From assembly GCF_030758975.1 (NCBI RefSeq), contig NZ_CP132359.1:2372811-2436810 (forward strand): a stretch of DNA of 64,000 nt. Direction: 5' to 3'. Of this stretch, positions 19,959 to 28,201 are shown in pieces (within the stretch, counting starts at the first letter, position 1; each line of letters begins with the position of its first letter). The translations under genes and the position numbers were made by a program. The stretch is from Bosea beijingensis (GTDB lineage: Bacteria; Pseudomonadota; Alphaproteobacteria; Rhizobiales; Beijerinckiaceae). The notes under the pieces were generated by a model that saw only the letters and a program-made list of their open reading frames with translations, searched no databases and had not been told where the DNA came from.

Positions 19959-20053
19959 TCCGAATATCCTTTGAATTCAGGCCGGATGCGGGCCTGCGGC
20001 GCAGCCGATTCCACATGCGCCCCCCGCGATCACGGCGCCCAGAAAGCCTCTTC

Positions 20054-21589
20054 TTGACCAAGTTTACCGATCTCGGCCTTGCCGAGCCCCTTCTCAAGGC
20101 GCTCGCAGCCGAGGGCTATGAGACGCCCACGCCGATCCAGGCGCAGGCGATCCCCCATATTCTGCAAGGCCGTGACCTGCTCGGCGCCGCCCAGACCGGC
20201 ACCGGCAAGACCGCTGCCTTCTCGCTGCCGATGCTGCACCGCTTGCTCGCAAAGCCGCGCCAGATGCCGGCCCGCGCCGTGCGTGCGCTCATCCTGTCGC
20301 CGACGCGTGAGCTCTCGGCCCAGATCGAAGCCAGCATCCGCACCTATGCACGCTACACCTCGCTGAAATCGACGGTGATCTTCGGCGGCGTGCCCGTCGG
20401 CAAGCAGATCCGCGCGCTCGGCGAGAAGGTCGACATCCTCGTCGCCACGCCTGGCCGTTTGCTCGACCTCGTCGATCAGCGCGCCGTCTCGCTGCGCGAG
20501 ATCGAGTTCCTCGTCCTCGACGAGGCCGACCAGATGCTCGATCTCGGCTTCATCCACGCGCTGCGCCGCATCGCGACCCTGATCCCGAAGGAGCGCCACA
20601 CGCTGCTCTTCTCGGCGACCATGCCGAAGCCGATCCGCGACATCGCTTCCGCCTATCTCACCGACCCGGTCGAGGTCGCGGTGGCGCCGGTCGCGACGAC
20701 GGCCGAGAAGATCGACCAGCGCGTCATCTTCACCGAGCCGGGCGACAAGCCGGCTCTGCTCGCCAAGACCCTGAACGTGCCCGAGCTCGAGCGCGCCATC
20801 GTCTTCACCCGCACCAAGCACGGCGCCGACAAGGTCGTGCGCCAGCTCGGCACCTCCGGCATCGAGGCGGCCGCGATCCACGGCAACAAGAGCCAGAGCC
20901 AGCGCGAGCGGGCTCTCGGCGCCTTCCGCGACGGCAGCTTGCGCATCCTCGTCGCCACCGACATCGCGGCGCGCGGTATCGATGTCGACGGCATCAGCCA
21001 TGTCGTCAATTTCGACCTGCCGAACGTGCCGGAGACCTATGTCCACCGCATCGGCCGCACCGCGCGCGCCGGCGCAGAGGGCATTGCCATCGCCTTCTGC
21101 ACGCCGGAAGAGCGCGGCGACCTCGCCGCCATCGAGAAGCTGACCAAGGTCGCGATCACGCCGATCGGTGCCGTTCCCTACTGGGATGGCCGCACGCCGA
21201 AGAAGCCGCCGCAGAACCAGCGCGGTGGCGGGCGTGGCCAGCAGCAGAACGGCGGCGGACGCGGCGGTCCAGGCCGCCCGCAGGGCCAGCAAGCTCGCCC
21301 GCAGGGCCAGCAAGCTCGCCCGCAGGGCCAGCAGGCTCGCCCGCAAGAGCAGCAGCAGCCGCGCGGCGGCAAGCCCGGCGAGGGTGGCCAGCGCAACCAG
21401 CCGGCCAATGGCGGTCCGCGTCAGGAGCGTCACGAGCGTCCGCGTCATCCTGAGCGGGGCCCGCGCCCCGAGCAGACGGCGCAGCGAAAAGACGGCGGTT
21501 CCGCAAAAGAAGGGCTTGGCGGCGTCGCGTTCTTGCAGCAAAGAACACAGCAACCACGCACCAACGGCGCCCGGCGGCGCGCGCGCTGA
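20054..21589 (+). CDS. DEAD-box RNA helicase, RhlE type, with repeat-rich tail
   Basis: ATP-dependent RNA helicase of about 511 residues. The core has the Q motif FTDLGL...TPTPIQAQAIP, motif I AQTGTGKTAA, motif Ia PTRELSAQI, motif II VLDEADQML, motif III FSATMP and motif VI YVHRIGRTARAG. The C-terminal 115 residues are Gly/Gln/Arg/Pro-rich, probably a disordered RNA-binding tail, and include GQQARPQ repeated at least three times. The TTG at 20054 is preferred because homology starts there; an ATG at 20015 is also open and neither has a strong ribosome-binding site. Followed by infA. Confidence 0.93.
   Translation: MTKFTDLGLAEPLLKALAAEGYETPTPIQAQAIPHILQGRDLLGAAQTGTGKTAAFSLPMLHRLLAKPRQMPARAVRALILSPTRELSAQIEASIRTYARYTSLKSTVIFGGVPVGKQIRALGEKVDILVATPGRLLDLVDQRAVSLREIEFLVLDEADQMLDLGFIHALRRIATLIPKERHTLLFSATMPKPIRDIASAYLTDPVEVAVAPVATTAEKIDQRVIFTEPGDKPALLAKTLNVPELERAIVFTRTKHGADKVVRQLGTSGIEAAAIHGNKSQSQRERALGAFRDGSLRILVATDIAARGIDVDGISHVVNFDLPNVPETYVHRIGRTARAGAEGIAIAFCTPEERGDLAAIEKLTKVAITPIGAVPYWDGRTPKKPPQNQRGGGRGQQQNGGGRGGPGRPQGQQARPQGQQARPQGQQARPQEQQQPRGGKPGEGGQRNQPANGGPRQERHERPRHPERGPRPEQTAQRKDGGSAKEGLGGVAFLQQRTQQPRTNGARRRAR
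21275..21349 (+). repeat. 21-base tandem repeat in helicase gene
   Basis: Three near-identical copies of a 21-base unit starting CGCCCGCAGGGCCAGC (21275-21295, 21296-21316, 21317-21337) and a degenerate fourth. Each encodes ARPQGQQ in frame. Copies 1 and 2 are identical and copy 3 differs at one base, so the array looks recent and may vary in copy number. Confidence 0.88.
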
Positions 21590-21608
21590 CGCGCGATCGA
21601 CCAGAACA

Positions 21609-21637
21609 GGGCGAGCCTCCCTCACGATGGCTCGCCC
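21609..21637. promoter_or_regulatory. Hairpin between helicase and infA genes
   Basis: Perfect 9-base inverted repeat GGGCGAGCC (21609-21617) and GGCTCGCCC (21629-21637), loop 11 bases, ending 30 bases before the infA start. No T-run, so it may be an mRNA structure or processing site and not a terminator. Confidence 0.4.
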
Positions 21638-21667
21638 ACGCGCCCTAGGGCTCACGAAGGACGACAG

Positions 21668-21937
21668 ATGGCGAAAGAAGAACTGCTTGAATTCGACGGC
21701 ACCGTGGTCGAGGTGCTTCCGGACGGCAACTACCGGGTGAAGCTCGACAACGAGCACATCATCCTGGCCTATGCCGCCGGCAAGATGAAGAAGAACCGTA
21801 TCCGCACGATCGCGGGTGACCGCGTCATCGTCGAGATGTCACCTTACGATCTCGATCGCGGCCGCATCAATTTCCGCCAGAAGACGGCTGGTCCCGCTCC
21901 GGGCGGCCCGCCGCGCCAGAACTTCCGCCGCCGCTGA
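21668..21937 (+). CDS. infA: Translation initiation factor IF-1, extended form
   Basis: 89 residues. The OB-fold is clear: [24 protein letters not shown], then [16 protein letters not shown] and [12 protein letters not shown]. Classical IF-1 is about 72 residues; this one adds roughly 17 with a Gly/Pro/Arg-rich tail ending NFRRR. It binds the ribosomal A site during initiation. The place behind a cold-shock protein and an RNA helicase differs from the usual lone infA. It may be a second copy specialised for stress, but the rest of the genome is not visible. Confidence 0.9.
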   Translation: MAKEELLEFDGTVVEVLPDGNYRVKLDNEHIILAYAAGKMKKNRIRTIAGDRVIVEMSPYDLDRGRINFRQKTAGPAPGGPPRQNFRRR

Positions 21938-21945
21938 CAACGTCG

Positions 21946-22212
21946 ATGCGCCTGTCGCGAAACGAGCTCCTGTTCGTCGCGCTGGGCGCCGGTCTCGGCG
22001 CGGTGGTCGCCTGGGCAGTCCGGGCTGGCCTCGTCGCGCCGGACGGCGCGCTGCCACCTTTCGCCATCGTGCTCTTCGCGCTGGGTATCGTCGAGTTGCT
22101 CGTCGGCCTGGCGACGGGCCGTCCTCCGGGCACGCTGGCCGGCATGCCGGCCCGCTTTCTCGCTTTCGCCGCGGGCGTCTGCGTCCTCCTGCTCGGCAGC
22201 AAGCTCGCCTGA
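21946..22212 (+). CDS. Small membrane protein
   Basis: 88 residues with about three hydrophobic segments (roughly 8-26, 38-57 and 68-86) and very short loops. No known domain recognised. The start is eight bases after the infA stop, so it is likely part of the same transcript. Function unknown. Confidence 0.6.
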   Translation: MRLSRNELLFVALGAGLGAVVAWAVRAGLVAPDGALPPFAIVLFALGIVELLVGLATGRPPGTLAGMPARFLAFAAGVCVLLLGSKLA

Positions 22213-22242
22213 GCGGCTGCTTGAGGGCACCCGGGGCTCCGC

Positions 22243-22390
22243 CGTCATTCCGGGGCTTCGCGATAAGCGAAGAGCCCGGAACCCCGGAACCGATGCGGCC
22301 ACTCGAACAGGCGTCGCCGTTCTGCCTTTTCAATCAGATTCAGCGGTTCGGGATTCCGGCATCACGGCTTCGCCATGCTCTGGAATGACG
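22243..22390. repeat. Palindromic intergenic repeat (REP/BIME-like), copy 1
   Basis: A 148-base intergenic element bounded by inverted CGTCATTCC (22243-22251) and GGAATGACG (22382-22390). The left end continues GGGGCTTCGCG, the same as the element at 37797. Inside are complementary pieces built on CCGGAACC. Such repeats are usually spread by a RAYT-type transposase or are remnants of small elements; no transposase is in the window. Confidence 0.7.
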
Positions 22391-22413
22391 ATCGCTGCCT
22401 GGGATAATCGCCC

Positions 22414-22443
22414 AAGAAAAAACCCCGGCGCGAGGGCCGGGGT
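22414..22443 (-). terminator. Rho-independent terminator of the secreted repeat-protein gene
   Basis: On the minus strand CCCCGGC, a short loop and GCCGGGG are followed by TTTTTTCTT. It lies about 60 bases past the stop of the gene at 22501-23091 and reads in its direction. Confidence 0.85.
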
Positions 22444-22500
22444 GAAAGTGGTCGTTCCGTGGGTAATAAAGGGTCTGCGTGAAACTCTGTCCCGATCCGC

Positions 22501-23091
22501 TCAGTAGCGGCTGCGGGACCAATACTGCGAACCGGGGCTGACCATCACCTGGCGCTGCCGGGTCTCGTAGACGGCGGGGATATCCTGCCGCACGACCTGG
22601 GTCGGACGCACCATCACCTGGCGCTGACGCTGCGTGTAGACGGCGGGAACCGTCTCGTAATCGATGCTGGCCGGGGAAACCTCGACGCGGCGGCTCTGGT
22701 AGCCGTAGCGGGCGGGCACATCGACCCAGCAGCCGACGGTATTGCCGTAAGCGTCGCGGGTCACTTCCCAGCGGCGGGTGGCGGCCGAGATCATGACCTT
22801 TTCGGTCACGGTCTCGTAGACGGCGGCGCGATGACGCGGGATGCGGCGCTCGGGAGCGATCATCACATTGTCGGTCACGGTCTCGTATTCGGCCGGGACG
22901 ACGTGGCGCTGCACCTGGGCCGGACGAACCTGGTAGGTCTCGTTGATCGAGCCGTAGACCGGCGGAGTGGTGACGAGGTTGTAGCAGGCGGAGCCGCGGC
23001 AGCCGCCGGCCTGGGCGGCCGTGGCGCCGAGGACAAGCGCCGCTGCGAGGCTGGAAGCAGTGATGATGCCTGAGGAAAGCGAGCGCACCAT
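22501..23091 (-). CDS. Secreted protein built from VPAxYxT...VMVxP repeats
   Basis: 196 residues with a signal peptide (cleavage likely after AQA, residue 28). The mature part is a set of about five degenerate repeats of 14-16 residues: 65-80 (VPAEYETVTDNVMIAP), 89-102, 125-140, 148-163 (VPAVYTQRQRQVMVRP) and 171-186 (IPAVYETRQRQVMVSP). Each has a hydrophobic-Pro-Ala, a Tyr, polar residues, then Val-Met-Val and usually Pro, with a spacing near 23. Two Cys lie at residues 31 and 36 and one at 121. I recall similar proteins in Hyphomicrobiales without a known role. It is probably periplasmic or outer-surface, beta-strand rich, and has its own terminator. Confidence 0.8.
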   Translation of the reverse strand: MVRSLSSGIITASSLAAALVLGATAAQAGGCRGSACYNLVTTPPVYGSINETYQVRPAQVQRHVVPAEYETVTDNVMIAPERRIPRHRAAVYETVTEKVMISAATRRWEVTRDAYGNTVGCWVDVPARYGYQSRRVEVSPASIDYETVPAVYTQRQRQVMVRPTQVVRQDIPAVYETRQRQVMVSPGSQYWSRSRY

Positions 23092-23364
23092 TGTGGACCT
23101 GACCCTGTCGAGTTTGGCGTCGAGCGCCGTTCGTTGGAGACAGGAAGCCCGCTCGAAGTGATGAACGCAAGGTAAACGCTAAAACAAGGTAAAATTAACC
23201 AGTTGCGGACTGCCGGGCGTATTCACCCAACTTCCAGGCAAGTAAAGGAAAACGCTTGGATTTTAGCGGATCGGGAGCGATGCGTGCCGCCCCGCTTCGC
23301 GCGGGCTGATGTTAAGACGGGTGATGCTCCGCCACCTGCAGGAAGGGGGTGAAAGGCCCGCCTC
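23092..23364. other. Intergenic region upstream of the repeat-protein gene
   Basis: 273 bases without a gene, between two genes on the minus strand. It must hold the promoter of the repeat-protein gene. The stretch 23170-23205 is A/T-rich for this genome and contains a single TTAACC half-site, but no second TTAA at the CtrA spacing. I could not identify the terminator of the hydrolase gene. Confidence 0.4.
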
Positions 23365-24657
23365 TCAGGTCTGTCCGGGCCGCAACTGGTAGAAGACGTG
23401 CTGGCCGATCGTGTCCATCTTCTTCAGTTTCTTCGCCCAGGACGGACGCACGTAATTGGCGTGGTAATGGGTCGCTGCGCCGACATCCGGCAGATAGGTC
23501 GTGCCGTCATAGACCTCGCGCGCGATCCTGACCGCGTCGCGCCAGGACGCGGGCTCGGTGATCCGCAGCGACTTGCCTTCGCAGGTGAAGGTGAACTGGC
23601 AGGCGAGATAGCGGTTGCTGTTCTGGTAGACCACGCCGCAGACGCTGCTCGGATAGAGCCCGCTCTTCACGCGGTTGAGAACCACCTGCGCCACGGCCGC
23701 CTGGCCCTGGAGCGATTCGGAGCGGGCCTCGAAATAGACGGCTTCCGCGAGGCAGCGCTGTTCCTTCGCCATGTTCTCGGGCGCGATCAGCTTGGTATAG
23801 TCCTGCTTCACGCCGGGCTCGGCGAGGCGCAGGTCGCGATTGGCCGGCGCCGAGGCCAGCGCGATGCGCCCGCGCGGCTGCGGCGCGGAATGGGCGGGCA
23901 GGGCGGACGGCGTCACCGTGCCGATGACCGCGCCGACCAGCGGCGTCGAGGACGAGGCCTGGCTCGCCTGCGGCACTGAGGGCGAGGAGCCGTCGATGCT
24001 TTCGAGATGCAGCTCCGCCTGCCGCGCCGAATGGATCCTGGGCTTCAGCGGCGACACCGGCGAGGAATCGGATAGGGCCGGATCGGTCAGGCCCTCGTCG
24101 TTGGCATAAGGCTCGAAGCCGGTCTGCGGCCCGTCCACGGCCTCGGCCGCGCGCATCGCGTCGAGCGAGAAACCGCCGGAGATCAGTTTCGGCTGGGTGT
24201 CACCGAAGACGACCCGTTCCAGCTCGATCGACGGATGTTCGGAGAGGCCCGGCCGCAGGCTCGGCAGCATGTCGCCCTTGGCGGTGCGGTCGACCTCCGG
24301 GAAGGTTGCGGCGGCCGAGCGCTTCATGTCCTCCCGCGGGGCGCGCGGATCGACGACGATGCGGCGTTCGGGGTCCTCGAAGGAGAGCTTCGCCTGCGTG
24401 ACGGCCGAGGTCAGGGCAAGGCCCGGCAGTCGGAAGGCGCTGGCCGCGACCAGCATCGATGGGCCTTCGGCGAACTCGGAGACAGGGCCGGGCGCGACCC
24501 GCGGAATGGCGCTCGAAGGCAGGCCGGTCGGCCCGAAATTCTGACCGGCGGAAGCGGTGAAGGAAACGAGCATACCGAAGGACAGGGCCCAGGGCGAGAC
24601 GGTGCTCGCGGCCCACTTGATGCCGAGGGGGCGCGCCTTCCGCCCATGCCTGCGCAC
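23365..24657 (-). CDS. Cell wall hydrolase, SleB/Hydrolase_2 family
   Basis: About 430 residues from a GTG at 24657; a TTG at 24675 is also possible and the start is uncertain. A hydrophobic N-terminal segment (SPWALSFGMLVSFTASAG) should export or anchor it. The middle 250 residues are low-complexity. The C-terminal 140 residues are the catalytic domain: CLAEAVYFEARSESLQGQAAVAQVVLNRV with the catalytic Glu, then CQFTFTCEGK and ATHYHANYVRPSWA. It likely cuts peptidoglycan as a lytic transglycosylase or amidase. A CtrA-like sequence lies about 100 bases upstream. Confidence 0.9.
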   Translation of the reverse strand: MRRHGRKARPLGIKWAASTVSPWALSFGMLVSFTASAGQNFGPTGLPSSAIPRVAPGPVSEFAEGPSMLVAASAFRLPGLALTSAVTQAKLSFEDPERRIVVDPRAPREDMKRSAAATFPEVDRTAKGDMLPSLRPGLSEHPSIELERVVFGDTQPKLISGGFSLDAMRAAEAVDGPQTGFEPYANDEGLTDPALSDSSPVSPLKPRIHSARQAELHLESIDGSSPSVPQASQASSSTPLVGAVIGTVTPSALPAHSAPQPRGRIALASAPANRDLRLAEPGVKQDYTKLIAPENMAKEQRCLAEAVYFEARSESLQGQAAVAQVVLNRVKSGLYPSSVCGVVYQNSNRYLACQFTFTCEGKSLRITEPASWRDAVRIAREVYDGTTYLPDVGAATHYHANYVRPSWAKKLKKMDTIGQHVFYQLRPGQT

Positions 24658-24759
24658 ACGCCAATGACTCAAAACGACACACCCGTCCCGATCGCACGGA
24701 ACGAAAAGCGCAGCCGAACCCGCACGCCTTCGTTGGAATCCGTTATCACCTCGGTAAGG

Positions 24760-24774
24760 TTGAGCCCCGGTTAA
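24760..24774. promoter_or_regulatory. Possible CtrA-like site, one mismatch
   Basis: TTGA at 24760-24763, seven bases (GCCCCGG), then TTAA at 24771-24774. It differs from the CtrA consensus at one base and its spacer resembles that of the site at 5915. It lies between the divergent wall hydrolase and MFS genes. Confidence 0.35.
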
Positions 24775-24896
24775 CGGCGCGCGCGCCCCTTGCATTCCAT
24801 GCTTTGTCGTGATGCGAGATTTCACGAAATCGCGCTGGTTGACCTGCGGGCAGGGCGCTAACGTGTAACCACACATTCGACGCTTCGGAGACAGCC

Positions 24897-26129
24897 ATGA
24901 CGTCCACGCCAGCGCGCAGTTATGCGCCGGAGATCATCGTCGCCGCCGGCTGCCTGATCGCGCTCATCACCTTCGGCCCGCGCGCCAGCGCCGGCCTGTT
25001 CCAGATCCCGATGACGATCCAGTTCAACTGGGGCCGGGATACTTTCAGCCTGGCGCTGGCGATCCAGAACCTGCTCTGGGGTCTCGGTGCGCCCTTCGCC
25101 GGCGCGATTGCGGACCGCTATGGCACGGTGCGCGTGCTCTGCGTCGGCGCGATCCTCTATGCCGCTGGCCTCGTCATGATGGCCTATGCGACGACGCCGT
25201 TGCAGCTCCATCTCGGCGCCGGCGTCCTGATCGGTTTCGGCCTCTCGGCCTGCTCGTTCAATCTCGTCCTCGCCGCCTTCGGCAAGCTGCTGCCGGAGCA
25301 GTGGCGCCCGATGGCCTTCGGCGCCGGCACGGCCGCCGGCTCCTTCGGCCAGTTCCTCTTTCCGCCGATCGGCAACATCCTGATCGAGACGCTGGGCTGG
25401 CAGCAGGCGCTCATCGTCTTCGCCTTCACGCTGCTGCCGATCCTGCCGATCTCGATCGTGATGGCGACGCGCAAGACCGGTGCCGCTGCTGGCGCCGTTG
25501 CGGCCAACCTGCCGAACCAGACGATCGCGCAGGCGCTGGGCGAGGCCTTCAAGCATCGCAGCTATGTCCTGCTCGTGCTCGGCTTCTTCACCTGCGGCTT
25601 CCAGCTCGCCTTCATCACCGTGCATATGCCGGCCTATCTCAAGGATGCCGGCCTGCCGGCCTGGGTTGGCGGCTGGACGCTCGCCGTCATCGGCCTCGCC
25701 AATGCCATCGGCTCGCTCTCCTCGGGCTGGCTCTCGACGCGGATGCCGAAGCGCCATCTCCTGGCCTGGATCTATCTCGGCCGGGCGGTCGCCATCGCCG
25801 CCTTCATCCTGTTGCCGCCAAGCCCGACCACCGCGATCACCTTCGGCATCGTCATCGGCCTGTTCTGGCTCTCGACCGTGCCGCCGACCTCCTCGCTGGT
25901 CATGCTGATGTTCGGCACCAAATACATGGCGATGCTCTATGGCTTCGCCTTCTTCTCGCACCAGGTCGGCGGGTTCCTTGGGGTCTGGCTGGGCGGCGTG
26001 CTCTACGAATCGCTGGGCAACTACCAGTTCGTCTGGTGGCTCTCGGTCGCCCTCGGCGTCGCCTCGGCCCTGATCAACCTGCCGATCATCGAGAAGCCGG
26101 TGCAGAGGCCGGAAGCGCAACCGGCCTGA
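24897..26129 (+). CDS. MFS transporter, monocarboxylate/oxalate-formate type
   Basis: 410 residues with 12 predicted membrane segments. The MFS signature between segments 2 and 3 is [12 protein letters not shown]. The N-terminus and [23 protein letters not shown] resemble the oxalate/formate and monocarboxylate branch, so a small organic acid is a reasonable substrate guess. GGAG lies before the ATG. It is followed on the same strand by the AcuI-like reductase gene after 97 bases. Confidence 0.87.
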   Translation: MTSTPARSYAPEIIVAAGCLIALITFGPRASAGLFQIPMTIQFNWGRDTFSLALAIQNLLWGLGAPFAGAIADRYGTVRVLCVGAILYAAGLVMMAYATTPLQLHLGAGVLIGFGLSACSFNLVLAAFGKLLPEQWRPMAFGAGTAAGSFGQFLFPPIGNILIETLGWQQALIVFAFTLLPILPISIVMATRKTGAAAGAVAANLPNQTIAQALGEAFKHRSYVLLVLGFFTCGFQLAFITVHMPAYLKDAGLPAWVGGWTLAVIGLANAIGSLSSGWLSTRMPKRHLLAWIYLGRAVAIAAFILLPPSPTTAITFGIVIGLFWLSTVPPTSSLVMLMFGTKYMAMLYGFAFFSHQVGGFLGVWLGGVLYESLGNYQFVWWLSVALGVASALINLPIIEKPVQRPEAQPA

Positions 26130-26226
26130 TCCCGAGGACGAACCTTCACACGGCCGATGGGGTTGCGGCGGCGCCACGCCGCTGCAACCTTGTCGGCCTT
26201 CGTATTTGCAGGTTCCGGAGATGGTG

Positions 26227-27213
26227 ATGACGACGTTCAAGGCCCTTGTGGCGACCAAGGGCGAGACGGGCACTAACCTCGCCTTCACCGACTTCGCCGA
26301 GAGCGACCTGATGGAGGGCGATGTCACCGTCCGCGTTACGCATTCGACGGTGAACTACAAGGACGGCCTCGCCCTTACCGGCAAGGCGCCGGTGGTCCGC
26401 CGCTGGCCGATGATACCCGGCATCGATTTCGCCGGCCGGGTCGAGACCTCCGACCATCCCGGTTTCAAGCCGGGCGATCTCGTCGTGCTCAACGGCTGGG
26501 GCACGGGCGAGACGCATCTGGGCGCCTATGCCCAGAAGAGCCGGGTCAAGGGCGACTGGCTGGTGCCGCTGCCCGAGGGACTGACCCCCGCCGAGGCGAT
26601 GGCGATCGGCACGGCTGGCTACACCGCCATGCTCTGCGTGCTCGCGCTCGAGAAGCATGACCTGAAGCCGACAGACGGTCCGGTCGTCGTCACTGGCGCG
26701 GCCGGCGGCGTCGGCTCGGTCGCGATCGCATTGCTGGCCAAGGCCGGCTGGCACGTCATTGCCTCGACCGGCCGCGCCGAGGAAGCGGATTACCTCAAGA
26801 GCCTCGGCGCCGCCGAGATCATCGACCGCAACGAATTGGCCGCGCCCGGTCGCCCGCTCGGCAAGGAGCGCTGGATCGCCGGCGTCGATGCGGTCGGCTC
26901 GCACACCCTCGCCAACCTGCTCTCGATGACGAGATATGGCGGAGCCATCGCCGCCTGCGGCCTCGCGCAAGGCATGGACCTGCCGGCCTCTGTCGCGCCC
27001 TTCATCCTGCGCGGTGTCGCTTTGCTCGGCGTCGATTCGGTGATGTGCCCGAAGCCGCGCCGGATCGAGGCCTGGCAGCGGCTTGCCAGCGACCTCGACC
27101 GCGACAAGCTCGGCCTGATCACCACGACAATCCCGCTGGATGCTGTGATCGAGACGGGCAAGGCGATCGTCGAGGGCAAGGTCAAGGGCCGGGTGGTCGT
27201 CGAGATCGGCTGA
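26227..27213 (+). CDS. acuI: AcuI/YhdH-type NADPH oxidoreductase (acryloyl-CoA reductase family)
   Basis: 328 residues of the medium-chain reductase superfamily without catalytic zinc. The start at 26227 has GGAG six bases upstream. The N-terminal substrate domain has [14 protein letters not shown] and [11 protein letters not shown]; the nucleotide-binding site is [22 protein letters not shown]. This pattern is that of YhdH/AcuI, which reduces toxic acryloyl-CoA to propionyl-CoA with NADPH. It is convergent with a LysR gene four bases away. The exact physiological substrate is not proven by sequence. Confidence 0.88.
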   Translation: MTTFKALVATKGETGTNLAFTDFAESDLMEGDVTVRVTHSTVNYKDGLALTGKAPVVRRWPMIPGIDFAGRVETSDHPGFKPGDLVVLNGWGTGETHLGAYAQKSRVKGDWLVPLPEGLTPAEAMAIGTAGYTAMLCVLALEKHDLKPTDGPVVVTGAAGGVGSVAIALLAKAGWHVIASTGRAEEADYLKSLGAAEIIDRNELAAPGRPLGKERWIAGVDAVGSHTLANLLSMTRYGGAIAACGLAQGMDLPASVAPFILRGVALLGVDSVMCPKPRRIEAWQRLASDLDRDKLGLITTTIPLDAVIETGKAIVEGKVKGRVVVEIG

Positions 27214-27217
27214 GGCC

Positions 27218-28117
27218 TTACCCTTCGAACAGCGCCCGCTGCCGCGCGAGCTCGTTGCTGCAGAAATCCATGAAGGCGCGCACGCGCGGCACATGCCGGA
27301 TATCGGGATGGGTCAGCACCCATAGGCCTGTGGCGAAATCCGGATTGGGCGGCAGGAGCCGCATCAGGTCGGAGCGCTGGTCGGCGATGAAGCAGGGCAG
27401 CGGCCCGATGCCGAGGCCTTGCGCCACTGCCTCGGCGATCCCCAGCACGGCCGAGCTCTTCAGGGCGATCCGCTCCGGCGCGACATGCTCGCGCACGAAG
27501 CGGGCGGCCTTTACATGCGAGAGCTGGTCGCCGAGCGCGACCCAGTCGCGCTGGTAGAGCAGGGCGGGGCTCGCTTCTTCCTCGGGGGTGATGCCGTCCG
27601 CGGCGCGGCCATAAATCGCCCAGGCGATGGTGGCGATGCGCCGGCCGACCAGCGTCTCGCCCGGCGTGTCGCTGGCGCGGATCGCGATGTCGGCATCGCG
27701 CTTCGACAGGTTGAGCGCCTGGTTGCCGATGACGACATCGAGCCGGATCAGCGGATGCGCCTTGCGGAAGGCGGCAAAGATCGGCAGCAGCACGTTCTGG
27801 TAGAGCGTGTCGGTCGTGGTGATCCGCAATTCGCCTGATGGCGCGACGTCCCGCCCGGCGAGGCGCCGGGCGAAGGCGGTGACATCCTCGTCCATCCGGC
27901 TTGCCAGCGCCGCCATCTCGGCCCCGGCGACCGTCGCGACATACCCGGTCTTGCGCCGCTCGAAGAGCGGCAGGCCGACGAGCTCCTCGATCTGGCCGAG
28001 CCGCCGGAACACGGTGGAGTGATTGACGGAGAGCGCAGCCGCCGCCCCGGTCAGCCCGTCATGATCGGCGATGGCCTTGATCAGCCGGAAATCGTCCCAG
28101 GCAAGCTTGGCATTCAT
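27218..28117 (-). CDS. LysR family transcriptional regulator
   Basis: 299 residues from the ATG at 28117, with AGGAGG upstream; a TTG at 28123 is an alternative. The winged helix is at residues 5-65 (FRLIKAIADHDGLTGAAAALSVNHSTVFRRLGQIEELVG). A LysR effector domain follows (GELRITTTDTLYQNVLLPIFAAF, DIAIRASD). The partial motif NHSTVFRRL marks the subgroup that often acts on oxidative or metabolic genes. Whether it controls the convergent acuI or the sua5 side is unknown. Confidence 0.9.
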   Translation of the reverse strand: MNAKLAWDDFRLIKAIADHDGLTGAAAALSVNHSTVFRRLGQIEELVGLPLFERRKTGYVATVAGAEMAALASRMDEDVTAFARRLAGRDVAPSGELRITTTDTLYQNVLLPIFAAFRKAHPLIRLDVVIGNQALNLSKRDADIAIRASDTPGETLVGRRIATIAWAIYGRAADGITPEEEASPALLYQRDWVALGDQLSHVKAARFVREHVAPERIALKSSAVLGIAEAVAQGLGIGPLPCFIADQRSDLMRLLPPNPDFATGLWVLTHPDIRHVPRVRAFMDFCSNELARQRALFEG

Positions 28118-28201
28118 CGGCAAGGCATCCTCCTGCGCGCACGCAAGCCGATATCTTGCAGTGATGCAAGCTGGAGGAATTCAAATCCGGGAGAGCAGGG
28201 A

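Noticed and set aside
23196..23202. TTAACC before the repeat-protein gene
   Set aside because: A half-site only; no second TTAA at the correct distance.
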